A stretch of 23,773 bases of DNA, from contig CAMLNT010000013.1 of NCBI GenBank assembly GCA_946481425.1, forward strand, positions 1-23,773. Direction: 5' to 3'. Under the pieces are notes generated by a model. That model ran no database searches. It was not told where the DNA came from and was given only the letters and a program-made list of their open reading frames with translations. The translations under genes were made by a program, and so were the position numbers. The stretch is from an uncultured Brevundimonas sp. GTDB lineage: Bacteria > Pseudomonadota > Alphaproteobacteria > Caulobacterales > Caulobacteraceae. Shown in pieces: positions 1 to 7,962 of the stretch (within the stretch, counting starts at the first letter, position 1; each line of letters opens with the position of its first letter).

Positions 1-1
1 G

Positions 2-76
2 AGCATCGACCTCGGCGTCTGCCTCGCGGCCCTGGACGCTTCCATCGACGACTGCGAGCCGGGCGACCGCTGCTAG
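2..76 (+). CDS. C-terminal end of an unidentified protein (truncated by window edge)
   Basis: An open frame enters from the left edge and ends at a TAG stop at 74-76, just before a strong terminator, which is why I take it as the real 3' end of a gene. Only 24 residues are visible. They contain three cysteines and several aspartates and end in GDRC. That is too little to name a family. The cysteine content hints at a secreted or disulfide-bonded tail, but this is a guess. Confidence 0.5.
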   Translation, partial: SIDLGVCLAALDASIDDCEPGDRC

Positions 77-96
77 GGCGGTAGCCTGAAAAAAGG

Positions 97-133
97 ATGG
101 CCCGCTCTCGCAGGAGAGCGGGCCATTTTCTTT
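97..133. terminator. Bidirectional rho-independent terminator
   Basis: A perfect 13-bp stem (97-109 with 114-126) closes a GCAG loop and is followed on the plus strand by TTTTCTTT. On the minus strand the complement of the A-run at 88-94 supplies a T-run. It lies between the convergent ends of the truncated gene at the left edge and the OmpA-family gene, so it probably serves both. Confidence 0.9.
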
Positions 134-145
134 GGGTCGGATCGA

Positions 146-817
146 TCAGCCGCGGAAGGGGCGGATCACGATCTCGACGCGACGGTTCGTGGCGCGGCCG
201 GCGTCGGTGTCGTTGGACGCCACCGGCATCGATTCACCGCGGCCGGCGACGTAGAGGCGCTCGCGCATGACGCCGCGGTTGATCAGATAGCCGGCGACCG
301 ACGAGGCGCGGCGTTCCGAAAGGCTTTGGTTGTACTCGTCGGTGCCGCGCGAGTCGGCGTGGCCGATGACGTCCACGATGGACTGGTCATAGGTATTGAG
401 GACGTTCGCAACGTCGTCGAGCACGGCGTAGAAGCGGCTGTCGATGGTGTCGCTGTCGTAGCCGAAGGTGACGTCGGACGGCATGCGCAGGATGAGGGTG
501 TCGCCTTCGCGGGCGACGCCCACGCCGGTGCCGGACAGTTCCTGTTCCAGGGCCCGCTGCTGGCGGTCCATGTACTGGCCGATGCCGGCGCCGGCCAGGG
601 CGCCCACGCCCGCGCCAATCAGGGCGTTGCGACGGCCCTGTTCGGAATCCGAGGTGTTGGTCAGGTAGCCGAGCAGCGCGCCGCCCACCGCGCCGGCGAT
701 CGCGCCGGTGCCGGTGTTGTTGCGGATCGGCCGCGAGGAATAGGGATCGGTCGTGGTGCAGCCTGCGACAAGCAGGGCGGCGGCGGACACGCCGAGGGTG
801 ATGGCCTTGAGGGTCAT
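146..817 (-). CDS. OmpA-family peptidoglycan-binding lipoprotein with glycine-zipper domain
   Basis: Predicted 223-residue outer-membrane lipoprotein. Residues 1-20 form a lipoprotein signal ending in the lipobox LVAGC, with Cys20 as the lipid site. Residues 36-82 hold two glycine-zipper segments (GAIAGAVGGALLGY and NALIGAGVGALAGAGIG). Residues 105-220 are an OmpA C-terminal domain. Asp155 and Arg170, 15 residues apart, match the pair that binds diaminopimelate in this family (known of the family). The start at 817 is chosen because it gives the lipobox and has AGGAG seven bases upstream. The frame stays open to 1018, but that extension would bury the signal peptide. It resembles YiaD-type proteins more than Pal. 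It likely anchors the outer membrane to peptidoglycan. It is divergent from the oxygenase gene at 969. Confidence 0.9.
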   Translation of the reverse strand: MTLKAITLGVSAAALLVAGCTTTDPYSSRPIRNNTGTGAIAGAVGGALLGYLTNTSDSEQGRRNALIGAGVGALAGAGIGQYMDRQQRALEQELSGTGVGVAREGDTLILRMPSDVTFGYDSDTIDSRFYAVLDDVANVLNTYDQSIVDVIGHADSRGTDEYNQSLSERRASSVAGYLINRGVMRERLYVAGRGESMPVASNDTDAGRATNRRVEIVIRPFRG

Positions 818-968
818 GGGAGGTCTCCTGTTCGGGGCCGTTAACGCGGTGGGTTTGGGCCGGTTCCTGTGAAGCTTCAACTTTATGGCCAAGCTTAGGC
901 GGGTGCGCAGCCCTTTCCTCACCGGCGGGTTTTGCGTTAGACCGCCGCCCTTGAACCGAGGCTGAACC

Positions 969-1916
969 GTGAACCAGGGCCAATCTTCAATCGAACCCGT
1001 CTCGATGAGCCGCTTCAACAGCGACTTTGAAGGCTTCTCTCGCGACCTGGGCGACAGCTTCGCCCGCTACGGCTTCGCTGTGATTGAGGACCATGGGCTG
1101 GACCAGGCCGTGATCGACCGGGCGACCGCTGACACCAAGGCATTCTTCGCCCAGGACGCGGACACCAAGAAAAAGTGGCATGAGCCCGGCACCGGGGGCG
1201 CGCGGGGCTATACGCCGTTCGGCACCGAGGCCGCCAAGGACGCCGACGTCGTGGACCTCAAGGAGTTCTGGCACACCGGGCGCGAACTGCCCGAAGGCCA
1301 TCCGTACCGGGCCTTCATGCGCGACAACGTCAAGCCGGACAGCCCGGAAGGCTTCCACGACAGCGCCTACGCCCTGTTCACGGCGCTGGATCAGATGGGC
1401 GCCAAGCTGCTGACCGCCATCGCCCACTATCTGGGCCTGCCGGACGACTGGTTCGCCGACAAGGTGGAGATGGGCAACTCGGTGCTGCGCCTGCTGCACT
1501 ATCCGCCGATCCCGGCGGATGCGCCAGGCGTGCGGGCGGGGGCGCATGAGGACATCAACGTCATCACGCTTCTGCTCGGCGCCGAGGAGGGTGGGCTCCA
1601 GGTCATCGATCGCCGGACCGGCGAGTGGCTGCCGATCAATCCGCCGCCAGGCGCTCTGGTGGTCAACATCGGTGACATGCTGCAGCGGCTGACCAACCAT
1701 GTCCTGCCGTCAACCAGCCACCGGGTGGTCAATCCGCCGCCGGAGCGCCGCGGCTACGCGCGCTATTCGACGCCCTTCTTCCTGCACTTCAATCCGGACT
1801 TCCTGATCGAGACCCTGCCGTCGACGATCACGCCGGAAAATCCGGACCGGTATCCCGAGCCGATCACGGCGCAGGACTTCCTGCTGCAGCGCCTGCGCGA
1901 GATCCGGCTCCTCTGA
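969..1916 (+). CDS. Isopenicillin N synthase-family 2-oxoglutarate/Fe(II) dioxygenase
   Basis: A 315-residue non-haem iron oxygenase of the isopenicillin N synthase/flavanone hydroxylase type. The N-terminal DIOX_N-like part includes the typical GFAVIEDHGL segment near residue 35. The C-terminal double-stranded beta-helix carries the iron ligands HED (H-x-D, in AHEDINVITLL) and the distal His in STSHRVV, followed by RYST, which fits the R-x-S motif for 2-oxoglutarate. The GTG start at 969 has GAGG seven bases upstream; an in-frame ATG at 1005 is the alternative. The substrate cannot be read from sequence. Homologues are often annotated simply as 2OG-Fe(II) oxygenase. mtgA starts three bases after its stop, so the two are probably co-transcribed, although no functional link is evident. 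Confidence 0.9.
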   Translation: MNQGQSSIEPVSMSRFNSDFEGFSRDLGDSFARYGFAVIEDHGLDQAVIDRATADTKAFFAQDADTKKKWHEPGTGGARGYTPFGTEAAKDADVVDLKEFWHTGRELPEGHPYRAFMRDNVKPDSPEGFHDSAYALFTALDQMGAKLLTAIAHYLGLPDDWFADKVEMGNSVLRLLHYPPIPADAPGVRAGAHEDINVITLLLGAEEGGLQVIDRRTGEWLPINPPPGALVVNIGDMLQRLTNHVLPSTSHRVVNPPPERRGYARYSTPFFLHFNPDFLIETLPSTITPENPDRYPEPITAQDFLLQRLREIRLL

Positions 1917-1919
1917 TCC

Positions 1920-2621
1920 ATGGCTGAGGGGGCGCAGGGACAGGATCGGAAAAAGCGCCGCATCGGCTGCCTGCCGGTGCTTCTGTTCCTGTTGTTCCTG
2001 CCTGTCGGCGGGGTGCTCATCCATGCGGTGATCCCGCCGCCGGTCACGCTCCTGATGATGACGCGTCTGTTCGAGGGCGAGGGCCTGCACGTGCGCTGGC
2101 GCGGGCTGAACGACATGACGCCGGACCTGGTCGATGCGGTGATCGCGGCTGAGGACGCGCGCTTTTGCGAACACGACGGCTTCGACCTCGAGGCGATCGA
2201 GGAGGCGATGGAGGAGAACGCTCGCGGCGGCCGGATACGCGGCGCTTCGACGATCACCCAGCAGACGGCCAAGAACGTCTTCCTGTGGCCGGGCCGCGAC
2301 TGGATCCGCAAGGGCCTGGAAGCAGGCTACACTGTCCTGATCGAGGCGATCTGGCCCAAGCGGCGGATCGTGGAGGTCTATCTGAACGTCGCCGAGATGG
2401 GACCGGGCGTCTATGGCGCGGAAGCCGCTGCCCGACACTGGTTCGGCAAGAGCGCGTCCGAGCTGACGCGCACGGAGGCGGCGCGGCTGGCGGCCATCCT
2501 GCCCAATCCGCGCGAATACAACGCCTCCAATCCTGGCCCCTATGTGCGCCGGCGCACGCGGTCGATCCTGGGCAACATGGGAACCATTCGGGCCGAGGGG
2601 CTTTCGAGCTGCACAGCTTGA
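1920..2621 (+). CDS. mtgA: Monofunctional biosynthetic peptidoglycan transglycosylase
   Basis: A 233-residue GT51 enzyme that polymerises lipid II into glycan strands at the inner membrane. There is a short basic N-terminus (DRKKRR), one membrane segment at about residues 17-37, then the glycosyltransferase domain. Family motifs are present: [10 protein letters not shown] with the catalytic Glu at residue 78, [12 protein letters not shown] near 108-119, and [10 protein letters not shown] with the following EMGPGVYG. There is no transpeptidase domain, and the length is normal for MtgA, so it is not a bifunctional PBP. It follows the oxygenase gene by three bases and probably shares its transcript. 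Confidence 0.95.
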   Translation: MAEGAQGQDRKKRRIGCLPVLLFLLFLPVGGVLIHAVIPPPVTLLMMTRLFEGEGLHVRWRGLNDMTPDLVDAVIAAEDARFCEHDGFDLEAIEEAMEENARGGRIRGASTITQQTAKNVFLWPGRDWIRKGLEAGYTVLIEAIWPKRRIVEVYLNVAEMGPGVYGAEAAARHWFGKSASELTRTEAARLAAILPNPREYNASNPGPYVRRRTRSILGNMGTIRAEGLSSCTA

Positions 2622-2703
2622 CGGGATGGCGCCGGGGATGTCCTTTGCGCGCCGATTTGGGACGGCCCTTCAGGGGTGGGCGCGTCCATGGGAGGAGAAC
2701 CCA

Positions 2704-4560
2704 ATGAAGCGTCTTCTGATGTCCGTCTCGGCCGTCGTTCTGCTGAGCGGCTGCGCCACCACCATGTCCCCCGCGGCCGGCGATGCTGCGGCCCCCGCCT
2801 CGGCCCAGGCCGAACAGTTCCCGGCGACCCCCGAGGGCGCGCGCGCCTTCGTCGAGGACGCGGAACGCCGTCTGATGGAGATGAGCGAGTACGCCGGCCG
2901 CGTTTCGTGGGTGCGCAACACCTACATCACCTTCGACACCATGTGGCTCGAGGCCCGCGCAAACGCCGAGTATACCGAGCTGGGCGTCGAGTTGGCCAAC
3001 GAGGCCGCGCGGTTCAACGACGTCGAGGTCGACGCCGACACCCGCCGCAAGCTGAACCTGATGCGCCAGGGCCTGGTCGCCCCCGCTCCGAACCGTCCGG
3101 GCGCCGCCGACGAGCTGGCTCAGATCCTGACCCGGATGGACTCGACCTATGCCACCGGCCGTTTCGACTACAACGGCGAGCAGATGAACCTCGACGAGGC
3201 TTCGGCGCTGATCGCCGAGTCTCGTGACCCGGCGGTGACGGCGGCGGTCTACAACGGCTGGCGCACCATTTCCGCCCAGGGCATGGCCACCGACTACGCG
3301 CGCATGGTCCAGATCATCAACGAGGGCGCCAACGAACTGGGCTATGCCGACGCCGGCGCCATGTGGCGGTCGGGTTACGACATGTCGCCCGACGAATTCG
3401 CCGCCGAGACGGACCGCCTCTGGAACCAGGTCCGGCCCTTCTACGAAAATCTCCACTGCTATGTGCGCGCCCGCCTGAACGCCCGCTACGGCGATGCCGT
3501 CCAGCCGGCCACGGGGCCGATCCGCGCCGACCTGCTGGGCAACATGTGGTCCCAGCAGTGGGGCAACATTTATGACGTCGTGGCCCCGACCAACATGCCG
3601 GAGTCGAGCGTCGACCTGACCGAAATCCTGGAAGAGCGGAACTTTACGCCCGAGCAGGTGATCCGGACCTCGGAGCAGTTCTACACCTCGATCGGCCTCG
3701 ACCCGCTGCCGGAGACCTTCTGGGAGCGGTCGCAGATCGTCCGTCCGGAAGGCCGCGAGGTGGTCTGCCACGCCTCGGCCTGGGACATCGACAACGTCGA
3801 CGACCTGCGCATCAAGATGTGCACCCGCGTGAACGCCGAGGACTTCCAGACGGCGCACCACGAGCTGGGTCACAACTACTATCAGCGCGCCTACAACCAG
3901 CAGCCCTTCCTGTTCCGAAACGGCGCCAACGACGGCTTCCACGAGGCCATCGGCGACTTCGCGGCCCTGTCGGCCGCCACGCCGGAATATCTGAACCAGA
4001 TCGGCCTGCTGGAGACGGTGCCGGGCACGGACGAGGACATTCCGTTCCTGCTGCGCATGGCGCTGGACAAGATCGCCTTCCTGCCGTTCGGCCTGATGGT
4101 GGACCGCTGGCGCTGGGACGTCCTGTCGGGCGAGACGACGCCGGCCGAGTATAACGACGCCTGGACCGGCGCCATGCTGCAGTACCAGGGCCTGGTGCCT
4201 CCGGGCGGCGCGCGTCCGGCCGACGCCTTCGATCCGGGCGCCAAGTATCACGTGCCCGGAAACGTGCCCTACACCCGCTACTTCCTGGCCCACATCTACC
4301 AGTTCCAGTTCCATCGTGCGGCATGCGACATGGCCGGCTGGACCGGTCCGCTGCACCGCTGCTCGGTCTACGGCAACGAAGAGGTGGGCCAGCGCTTCAA
4401 CGCCATGATGGCCATGGGGCAGTCCCGTCCGTGGCCGGAAGCGCTGGAAGCCTTCACCGGCGAGCGTCAGACCGACGCCTCGGCAGTGGCGGAATACTTC
4501 GCGCCGCTGAACGCCTGGCTGACCGAACAGAACGCCGGCCAGGACTGTGGCTGGGAATAA
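2704..4560 (+). CDS. M2-family zinc dipeptidyl carboxypeptidase (ACE-like), lipoprotein
   Basis: A 618-residue metallopeptidase of family M2 (angiotensin-converting-enzyme type), which releases dipeptides from peptide C-termini. Residues 1-17 form a lipoprotein signal with lipobox LLSGC (Cys17). The zinc site is HHELGH, with His386 and His390 as ligands and Glu387 as the catalytic base. Glu414 in FHEAIGD, 24 residues after the second His, is the third ligand; this matches the ACE spacing. The ATG at 2704 follows GGAGGAGA and gives the signal peptide; the frame is open further upstream but lacks support. It should act in the periplasm or at the outer membrane in peptide scavenging. The 82-base gap after mtgA makes an independent promoter possible. 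Confidence 0.93.
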   Translation: MKRLLMSVSAVVLLSGCATTMSPAAGDAAAPASAQAEQFPATPEGARAFVEDAERRLMEMSEYAGRVSWVRNTYITFDTMWLEARANAEYTELGVELANEAARFNDVEVDADTRRKLNLMRQGLVAPAPNRPGAADELAQILTRMDSTYATGRFDYNGEQMNLDEASALIAESRDPAVTAAVYNGWRTISAQGMATDYARMVQIINEGANELGYADAGAMWRSGYDMSPDEFAAETDRLWNQVRPFYENLHCYVRARLNARYGDAVQPATGPIRADLLGNMWSQQWGNIYDVVAPTNMPESSVDLTEILEERNFTPEQVIRTSEQFYTSIGLDPLPETFWERSQIVRPEGREVVCHASAWDIDNVDDLRIKMCTRVNAEDFQTAHHELGHNYYQRAYNQQPFLFRNGANDGFHEAIGDFAALSAATPEYLNQIGLLETVPGTDEDIPFLLRMALDKIAFLPFGLMVDRWRWDVLSGETTPAEYNDAWTGAMLQYQGLVPPGGARPADAFDPGAKYHVPGNVPYTRYFLAHIYQFQFHRAACDMAGWTGPLHRCSVYGNEEVGQRFNAMMAMGQSRPWPEALEAFTGERQTDASAVAEYFAPLNAWLTEQNAGQDCGWE

Positions 4561-4588
4561 CGCCGGTTCGCATTAACCTTCGCTGATT

Positions 4589-4609
4589 GTGGTTCCTTTA
4601 CCGGACCAC
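4589..4609 (+). other. Imperfect hairpin downstream of the M2 peptidase
   Basis: GTGGT pairs with ACCAC, and an inner CC/GG pair forms across a bulged T. No T-tract follows, so this is at best a weak terminator or a processing structure between the peptidase and the TadG-like gene. Confidence 0.3.
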
Positions 4610-4643
4610 GCCATCCTGAAGCCTGAGAGGGTCTATTCGGCCC

Positions 4644-4666
4644 CGGCCGCGCGCGGTGCGCGGCCG
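4644..4666 (+). other. GC-rich hairpin in the leader of the TadG-like gene
   Basis: A 9-bp perfect stem (CGGCCGCGC at 4644-4652 with GCGCGGCCG at 4658-4666) closes a five-base loop. It ends 17 bases before the chosen ATG at 4684, just upstream of the purine-rich AGGACGGGG. It could modulate translation or mRNA stability. It has no T-tract. Confidence 0.45.
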
Positions 4667-4683
4667 CTCAGGACGGGGTGGCT

Positions 4684-6357
4684 ATGCGAGGCCTTGGCAA
4701 GTTCGGCAGCGGGCTGAAATCGTTCGGCGAGCGGCTGTTGCGGGCCCGCGACGGCGGCGTGGCCTTGATGTTCGCGCTGGCGATGCCGCCCATGACGATG
4801 ATGGCTGTCTGCGGACTGGACATCCACCGCGCGTCGTCGGTCCGGCAGTCGCTACAGGACGCGCTCGACGCGGCGACCCTGGCCGCCGCCCGGTCGGGCG
4901 AAACCACCGACGCGGGCGTCCGCACGGTCGGCATGCGCGTCCTGCGCGCCAACCTGGCCCAGTTCCCCTATGTGACACTCAACGAAGCGACCAACTCCAC
5001 CAACTTTGACCTCAACGAAGATGGTTCGGTCGTGTCCTATGCGCGCGTGGCCGTCGACACCCTGGTCGCCGGGGCCTTTCTAGGCGACGCGCTGGACGTG
5101 AACGTCGACAGTCTGGTCAATCGTTCGACCTCCATGCGGCTCGAAGTCGCCCTGGTGATCGACAATACGGGCTCCATGGCCTCGGGCGGCAAATTGTCGG
5201 CCGCCCAGAGCGCCGCGGAGGATCTGGTGCGGACGCTGGAGGACGCGGCGGCCAACAGCACCGAAGATGTCCCGGTCCGGATCTCGCTGGTGCCGTTCTC
5301 GCAGACCGTGCGTGTCAGCTCCGGGTTCGGCAGTCAGAACAACCGAACCAGCGCCACGGCGGCGGGCTGGCTGAGCCGCTCGACGAGCCATACGGGCTCG
5401 ACCGGGGCGACCGGACTGTTTTCCTCGGGTGTCGACCGTTTCCAGTTGCTGGACACGCTTCGCATCGGCTGGGGCGGTTGCGTCGAAAGCCGGCCTTATC
5501 CCTACGACGTCCAGGACACGGCGCCGTCGAGCAGCAACCAGTCGACGATGTTCGTGCCGTATTTTTCGCCGGATACGCCGCGCGCCAACATCTTCCCCAA
5601 TGACAACGGCTGGCAGAACTACGCGCGCTACAATGACTACCTGAACGAGCCCTCGTCCATCGTCAGCGGCATCGTCAGCAATCTGAACGGCCAACTCAAC
5701 AACAACACCCAGCTGGCCGCCTGGACGGCGCTGCTGAAGGACACGGGAAAGTATCAGCGCACCTATCTGCGCTCGGGTATCGGCACCGGCCTCGGACCGA
5801 ACCAGGGCTGCGATCTGGAGCCGGTCACGCGCCTGACGGAAGACTTTGACGCTATCGTCGACAGCATCGGCGACATGGTGGCTACCGGCAACACCAACGT
5901 GCCCATGGGCTTGATGTGGGGCTGGCACACGTTGTCGCCGCGCGCGCCCTTCGCGGACGGCTCTGCCTACGGGACCGAAGATGTCCAGAAGATCGTCGTG
6001 CTCCTGACCGACGGCGACAACGTCAACTCGACGGCCAGCAACCCTGATAACTCGGTTTATTCGGGCGTGGGTCTGATCTGGCAGGGGCGCCTTGGGACGG
6101 ACATGGATGTGGCGTCGTCCGCCCAACGACGGCAGGGCCGGATGGACGAGCGCCTGCTCGAACTGTGCGAGAACATGCGCGACGAGAGCATCGTGATCTA
6201 TACGGTGGGCGTCCAGGTCTCGACGAACAGCCAGCGGCTCCTCGCAGACTGCGCCGGTTCGGACGATCAGTTCTTCAACGTTACGAGCGCCGGCGGCATC
6301 TCGGACGCCTTCGACCAGATCGTCGGCCGGATCAATAACCTCAGGATCGTGCGCTAG
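4684..6357 (+). CDS. TadG-like pilus-assembly protein with von Willebrand factor A domain
   Basis: A 557-residue protein. Residues 22-70 form the Flp/Tad pilus-assembly N-terminal domain: GGVALMFALAMP starts a membrane helix, followed by SLQDALDAATLAAAR, the pattern of TadE/TadG proteins. A VWA domain starts near residue 154 with the MIDAS motif DNTGS (Asp160), and a later LLTDGDN carries Asp443. The protein would be anchored in the inner membrane with the VWA domain outside. ATG 4684 is preferred over an in-frame GTG at 4678 because AGGA/GGGG then sits at a usable distance. No other tad or cpa genes are in the window, so it is an isolated copy. Several such orphan TadG-like genes are common in alphaproteobacteria. 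Confidence 0.88.
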   Translation: MRGLGKFGSGLKSFGERLLRARDGGVALMFALAMPPMTMMAVCGLDIHRASSVRQSLQDALDAATLAAARSGETTDAGVRTVGMRVLRANLAQFPYVTLNEATNSTNFDLNEDGSVVSYARVAVDTLVAGAFLGDALDVNVDSLVNRSTSMRLEVALVIDNTGSMASGGKLSAAQSAAEDLVRTLEDAAANSTEDVPVRISLVPFSQTVRVSSGFGSQNNRTSATAAGWLSRSTSHTGSTGATGLFSSGVDRFQLLDTLRIGWGGCVESRPYPYDVQDTAPSSSNQSTMFVPYFSPDTPRANIFPNDNGWQNYARYNDYLNEPSSIVSGIVSNLNGQLNNNTQLAAWTALLKDTGKYQRTYLRSGIGTGLGPNQGCDLEPVTRLTEDFDAIVDSIGDMVATGNTNVPMGLMWGWHTLSPRAPFADGSAYGTEDVQKIVVLLTDGDNVNSTASNPDNSVYSGVGLIWQGRLGTDMDVASSAQRRQGRMDERLLELCENMRDESIVIYTVGVQVSTNSQRLLADCAGSDDQFFNVTSAGGISDAFDQIVGRINNLRIVR

Positions 6358-6360
6358 GTA

Positions 6361-6420
6361 CGCCCCCCGGCCGGGCGCGCGTCCGGGGCGGTCCCGTCCT
6401 CGCCGAAAGGCGGGGGCGGG
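6361..6420. terminator. Tandem GC-rich hairpins between convergent genes
   Basis: Two structures fill the convergent gap. The first pairs CGCCCC (6361-6366) with GGGGCG (6385-6390). The second is a 12-bp stem with two G-U pairs (6393-6404 with 6409-6420) capped by a GAAA tetraloop. Neither has a T-run on either strand, so termination is plausible by position but not classical. Confidence 0.45.
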
Positions 6421-6421
6421 A

Positions 6422-7435
6422 TCAGCCGTCTTCGTCTTCGTCCTCGTAGCCCACCAGGGCCAGGGCCCGCCCCTTGAGGCCGCGGAGTTCCGCCCAGCGC
6501 AGGAGCCCTTCCTCGCGGCCGTGGGTAATCCAGACCTCTTCGCGCGCGACCTCTGAAATAGTGGCCGTCAGTTCGTCCCAGTCGGCATGGTCCGAGATGA
6601 TCAGGGGCAACTCCACGCCACGCTGGCGGGCCCGGGCCCGCACGCTCATCCAGCCGGAGGCGAAGACGGGCAGAGGCTCTGCGAACCGGCGTGACCAGCG
6701 GTCCGCGATGGCCGAGGGCGGGGCGATGACGATCTCGCCGGGCAGGGCGTTGGTGCGGGGCTCGAGCGGGACGGGTTCCACGGGCCCCAGATCGACACCC
6801 CAGCGCTCGTAGAGCCGGTTCAGGCGGTCGAGCGCGCCGTGGATATAGATGGTCCGGTCGTGGCCGGCCCGTCGCAAAAGCCGGATCACGCGTTGGGCCT
6901 TGCCGAGCGCATAGGCGCCGATCAGGTGGGTCCGGTGCGGAAACTGCTCGAGCGAGCGGAGCAGGCGTTTTGCCTCTCCGAGATCGTCCGGATGGCGGAA
7001 GACCGGCAAGCCGAAGGTCGCTTCGGAGATGAAGACATCGCACGGGACGGGCTCGAAGGCGGCGCAGGTCTCGTCGGGCCGGCGCTTGTAGTCCCCCGAG
7101 ACGACCATCTTCAGGCCGCCGTGATCGATCACGGCCTGGGCGGAACCGAGCACGTGCCCGGCCGGAACCAGCGACAGCCGGACCCCGTCTCGTTCGACTG
7201 TTTCTCGATAGGCGATGGATTCGGTGCGACCGGCGAACTGTTCGCCGTAGCGCTCGCGCATGATGTCCAGCGTCTGGGGCGTGGCGACGACCACGCCATG
7301 TCCCGCGCGGGCGTGATCGGCGTGGCCGTGGGTGATGACGGCGCGGTCCACAGGCCGAACCGGATCGACGTAGAAATCGCCCGGCGGGCAGTAGAGGCCT
7401 TCGGGCCGGGGATGGAGCAACTGTTCCGGGCGCAT
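6422..7435 (-). CDS. Ligase-associated DNA exonuclease (metallo-beta-lactamase/beta-CASP fold)
   Basis: A 337-residue protein of the mRNA 3'-end-processing-factor-like family known as ligase-associated DNA exonuclease. Motifs: GLYCPPGDFYVDP at the start, THGHADHARAGH (metal ligands His36, His38, Asp40, His41), PAGHVLGSAQ, VSGDYK and SEATFGLP, and ISDHADWDEL with WITHGRE near the end. The tail YEDEDEDG is strongly acidic. The start at 7435 matches the family N-terminus; the frame extends to 7549, but that part is arginine-rich and unlike the family. In many bacteria this gene adjoins an ATP-dependent DNA ligase and a helicase; neither is here. A TATACT box sits immediately upstream (see promoter entry). 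Confidence 0.9.
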   Translation of the reverse strand: MRPEQLLHPRPEGLYCPPGDFYVDPVRPVDRAVITHGHADHARAGHGVVVATPQTLDIMRERYGEQFAGRTESIAYRETVERDGVRLSLVPAGHVLGSAQAVIDHGGLKMVVSGDYKRRPDETCAAFEPVPCDVFISEATFGLPVFRHPDDLGEAKRLLRSLEQFPHRTHLIGAYALGKAQRVIRLLRRAGHDRTIYIHGALDRLNRLYERWGVDLGPVEPVPLEPRTNALPGEIVIAPPSAIADRWSRRFAEPLPVFASGWMSVRARARQRGVELPLIISDHADWDELTATISEVAREEVWITHGREEGLLRWAELRGLKGRALALVGYEDEDEDG

Positions 7436-7441
7436 GCCCCA

Positions 7442-7447
7442 GTATAC
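7442..7447 (-). promoter_or_regulatory. Probable -10 box of the exonuclease gene (leaderless transcript)
   Basis: On the minus strand TATACT lies five bases before the ATG at 7435. A transcript starting 6-7 bases after the box would begin at the start codon, so the mRNA may be leaderless. No clear -35 hexamer is visible. Coordinates may be off by a base. Confidence 0.45.
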
Positions 7448-7494
7448 GGCGGGGTGGCGCTTGGCGTTCCACCTTCGGCGCGATATCGGCAGGG

Positions 7495-7962
7495 ATGGCC
7501 TCTCCCGCACTCCAAGCCATTCTCCAGCAGCTCGTCTCGGCGCCGCCACATCCGGCCGCGCTGGGCTTCCAGCTCGACGCCATGGACGACGAGGGCGTGA
7601 CCCTGGCCGTGCCTTGGCGCGAGGATCTGGTAGGTGACGCCGAGACGGGGGTCCTGGCCGGCGGGGTCATCAGCGCTTTGCTCGATCACGCCTGCGGCAT
7701 GGCCGTGTGGACGGCAATGGACGCCTTCCAGCCGATCGCCACCCTGGACATGCGCATCGACTACCTGAGGGCGGCAGAGCCCGGAAAGACGGTTTTTGCG
7801 CGGGCCGGGACGTTTCGGTTGACGCGGTCGGTCGCTTTCGTCCGCGGCATCGCCCACGACGGTGACCCGGACGATCCGGTCGCCGCTGTTCAGGCAGCCT
7901 TTATGCTGAACTCCGACGGTGGCCGGAAAGCCGGGGCCAATCTCAAGGAGAAGGGCGCATGA
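7495..7962 (+). CDS. PaaI-family hotdog thioesterase (first of a pair)
   Basis: A 155-residue single hotdog domain. GVLAGGVISALLDHACGMA (residues 52-70) is the central helix with its catalytic-type Asp64. The usual His of the HGG motif is replaced: the sequence is LAGG. The strands TLDMRIDYLRAAEPGKTVFARA and VAFVRGIA are typical of acyl-CoA thioesterases of the PaaI/YdiI group. The substrate is unknown. The ATG at 7495 is the only start upstream of the domain. It has no usable Shine-Dalgarno spacing, so the message may be leaderless. The stop overlaps the start of the next hotdog gene (ATGA), so the two are translationally coupled and may form a heterodimer. Confidence 0.85.
   Translation: MASPALQAILQQLVSAPPHPAALGFQLDAMDDEGVTLAVPWREDLVGDAETGVLAGGVISALLDHACGMAVWTAMDAFQPIATLDMRIDYLRAAEPGKTVFARAGTFRLTRSVAFVRGIAHDGDPDDPVAAVQAAFMLNSDGGRKAGANLKEKGA

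Noticed and set aside
872..896. Two AAGCTT hexamers as an operator pair
   Set aside because: They are short, 19 bases apart start to start and without other symmetry; this is likely chance.
818..1018. N-terminal extension of the OmpA-family gene
   Set aside because: The lipobox signal peptide and a strong ribosome site support the start at 817; the extension crosses the divergent promoter region and overlaps the oxygenase.
2254..4356. 700-codon open frame on the minus strand
   Set aside because: It is antisense to mtgA and the M2 peptidase, has no recognisable domain, and is His/Arg/Val-rich in the way of GC-rich shadow frames.
4573..4587. CtrA-like site (TTAA, seven bases, TGAT) before the TadG-like gene
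   Set aside because: The second half matches poorly. Other GTTAAC sites at 839 and 8760 also lack a second half, so cell-cycle control by CtrA is not supported.
5080..6126. 348-codon minus-strand frame opposite the TadG-like gene
   Set aside because: The sense protein has clear TadG and VWA motifs; the antisense product shows none.
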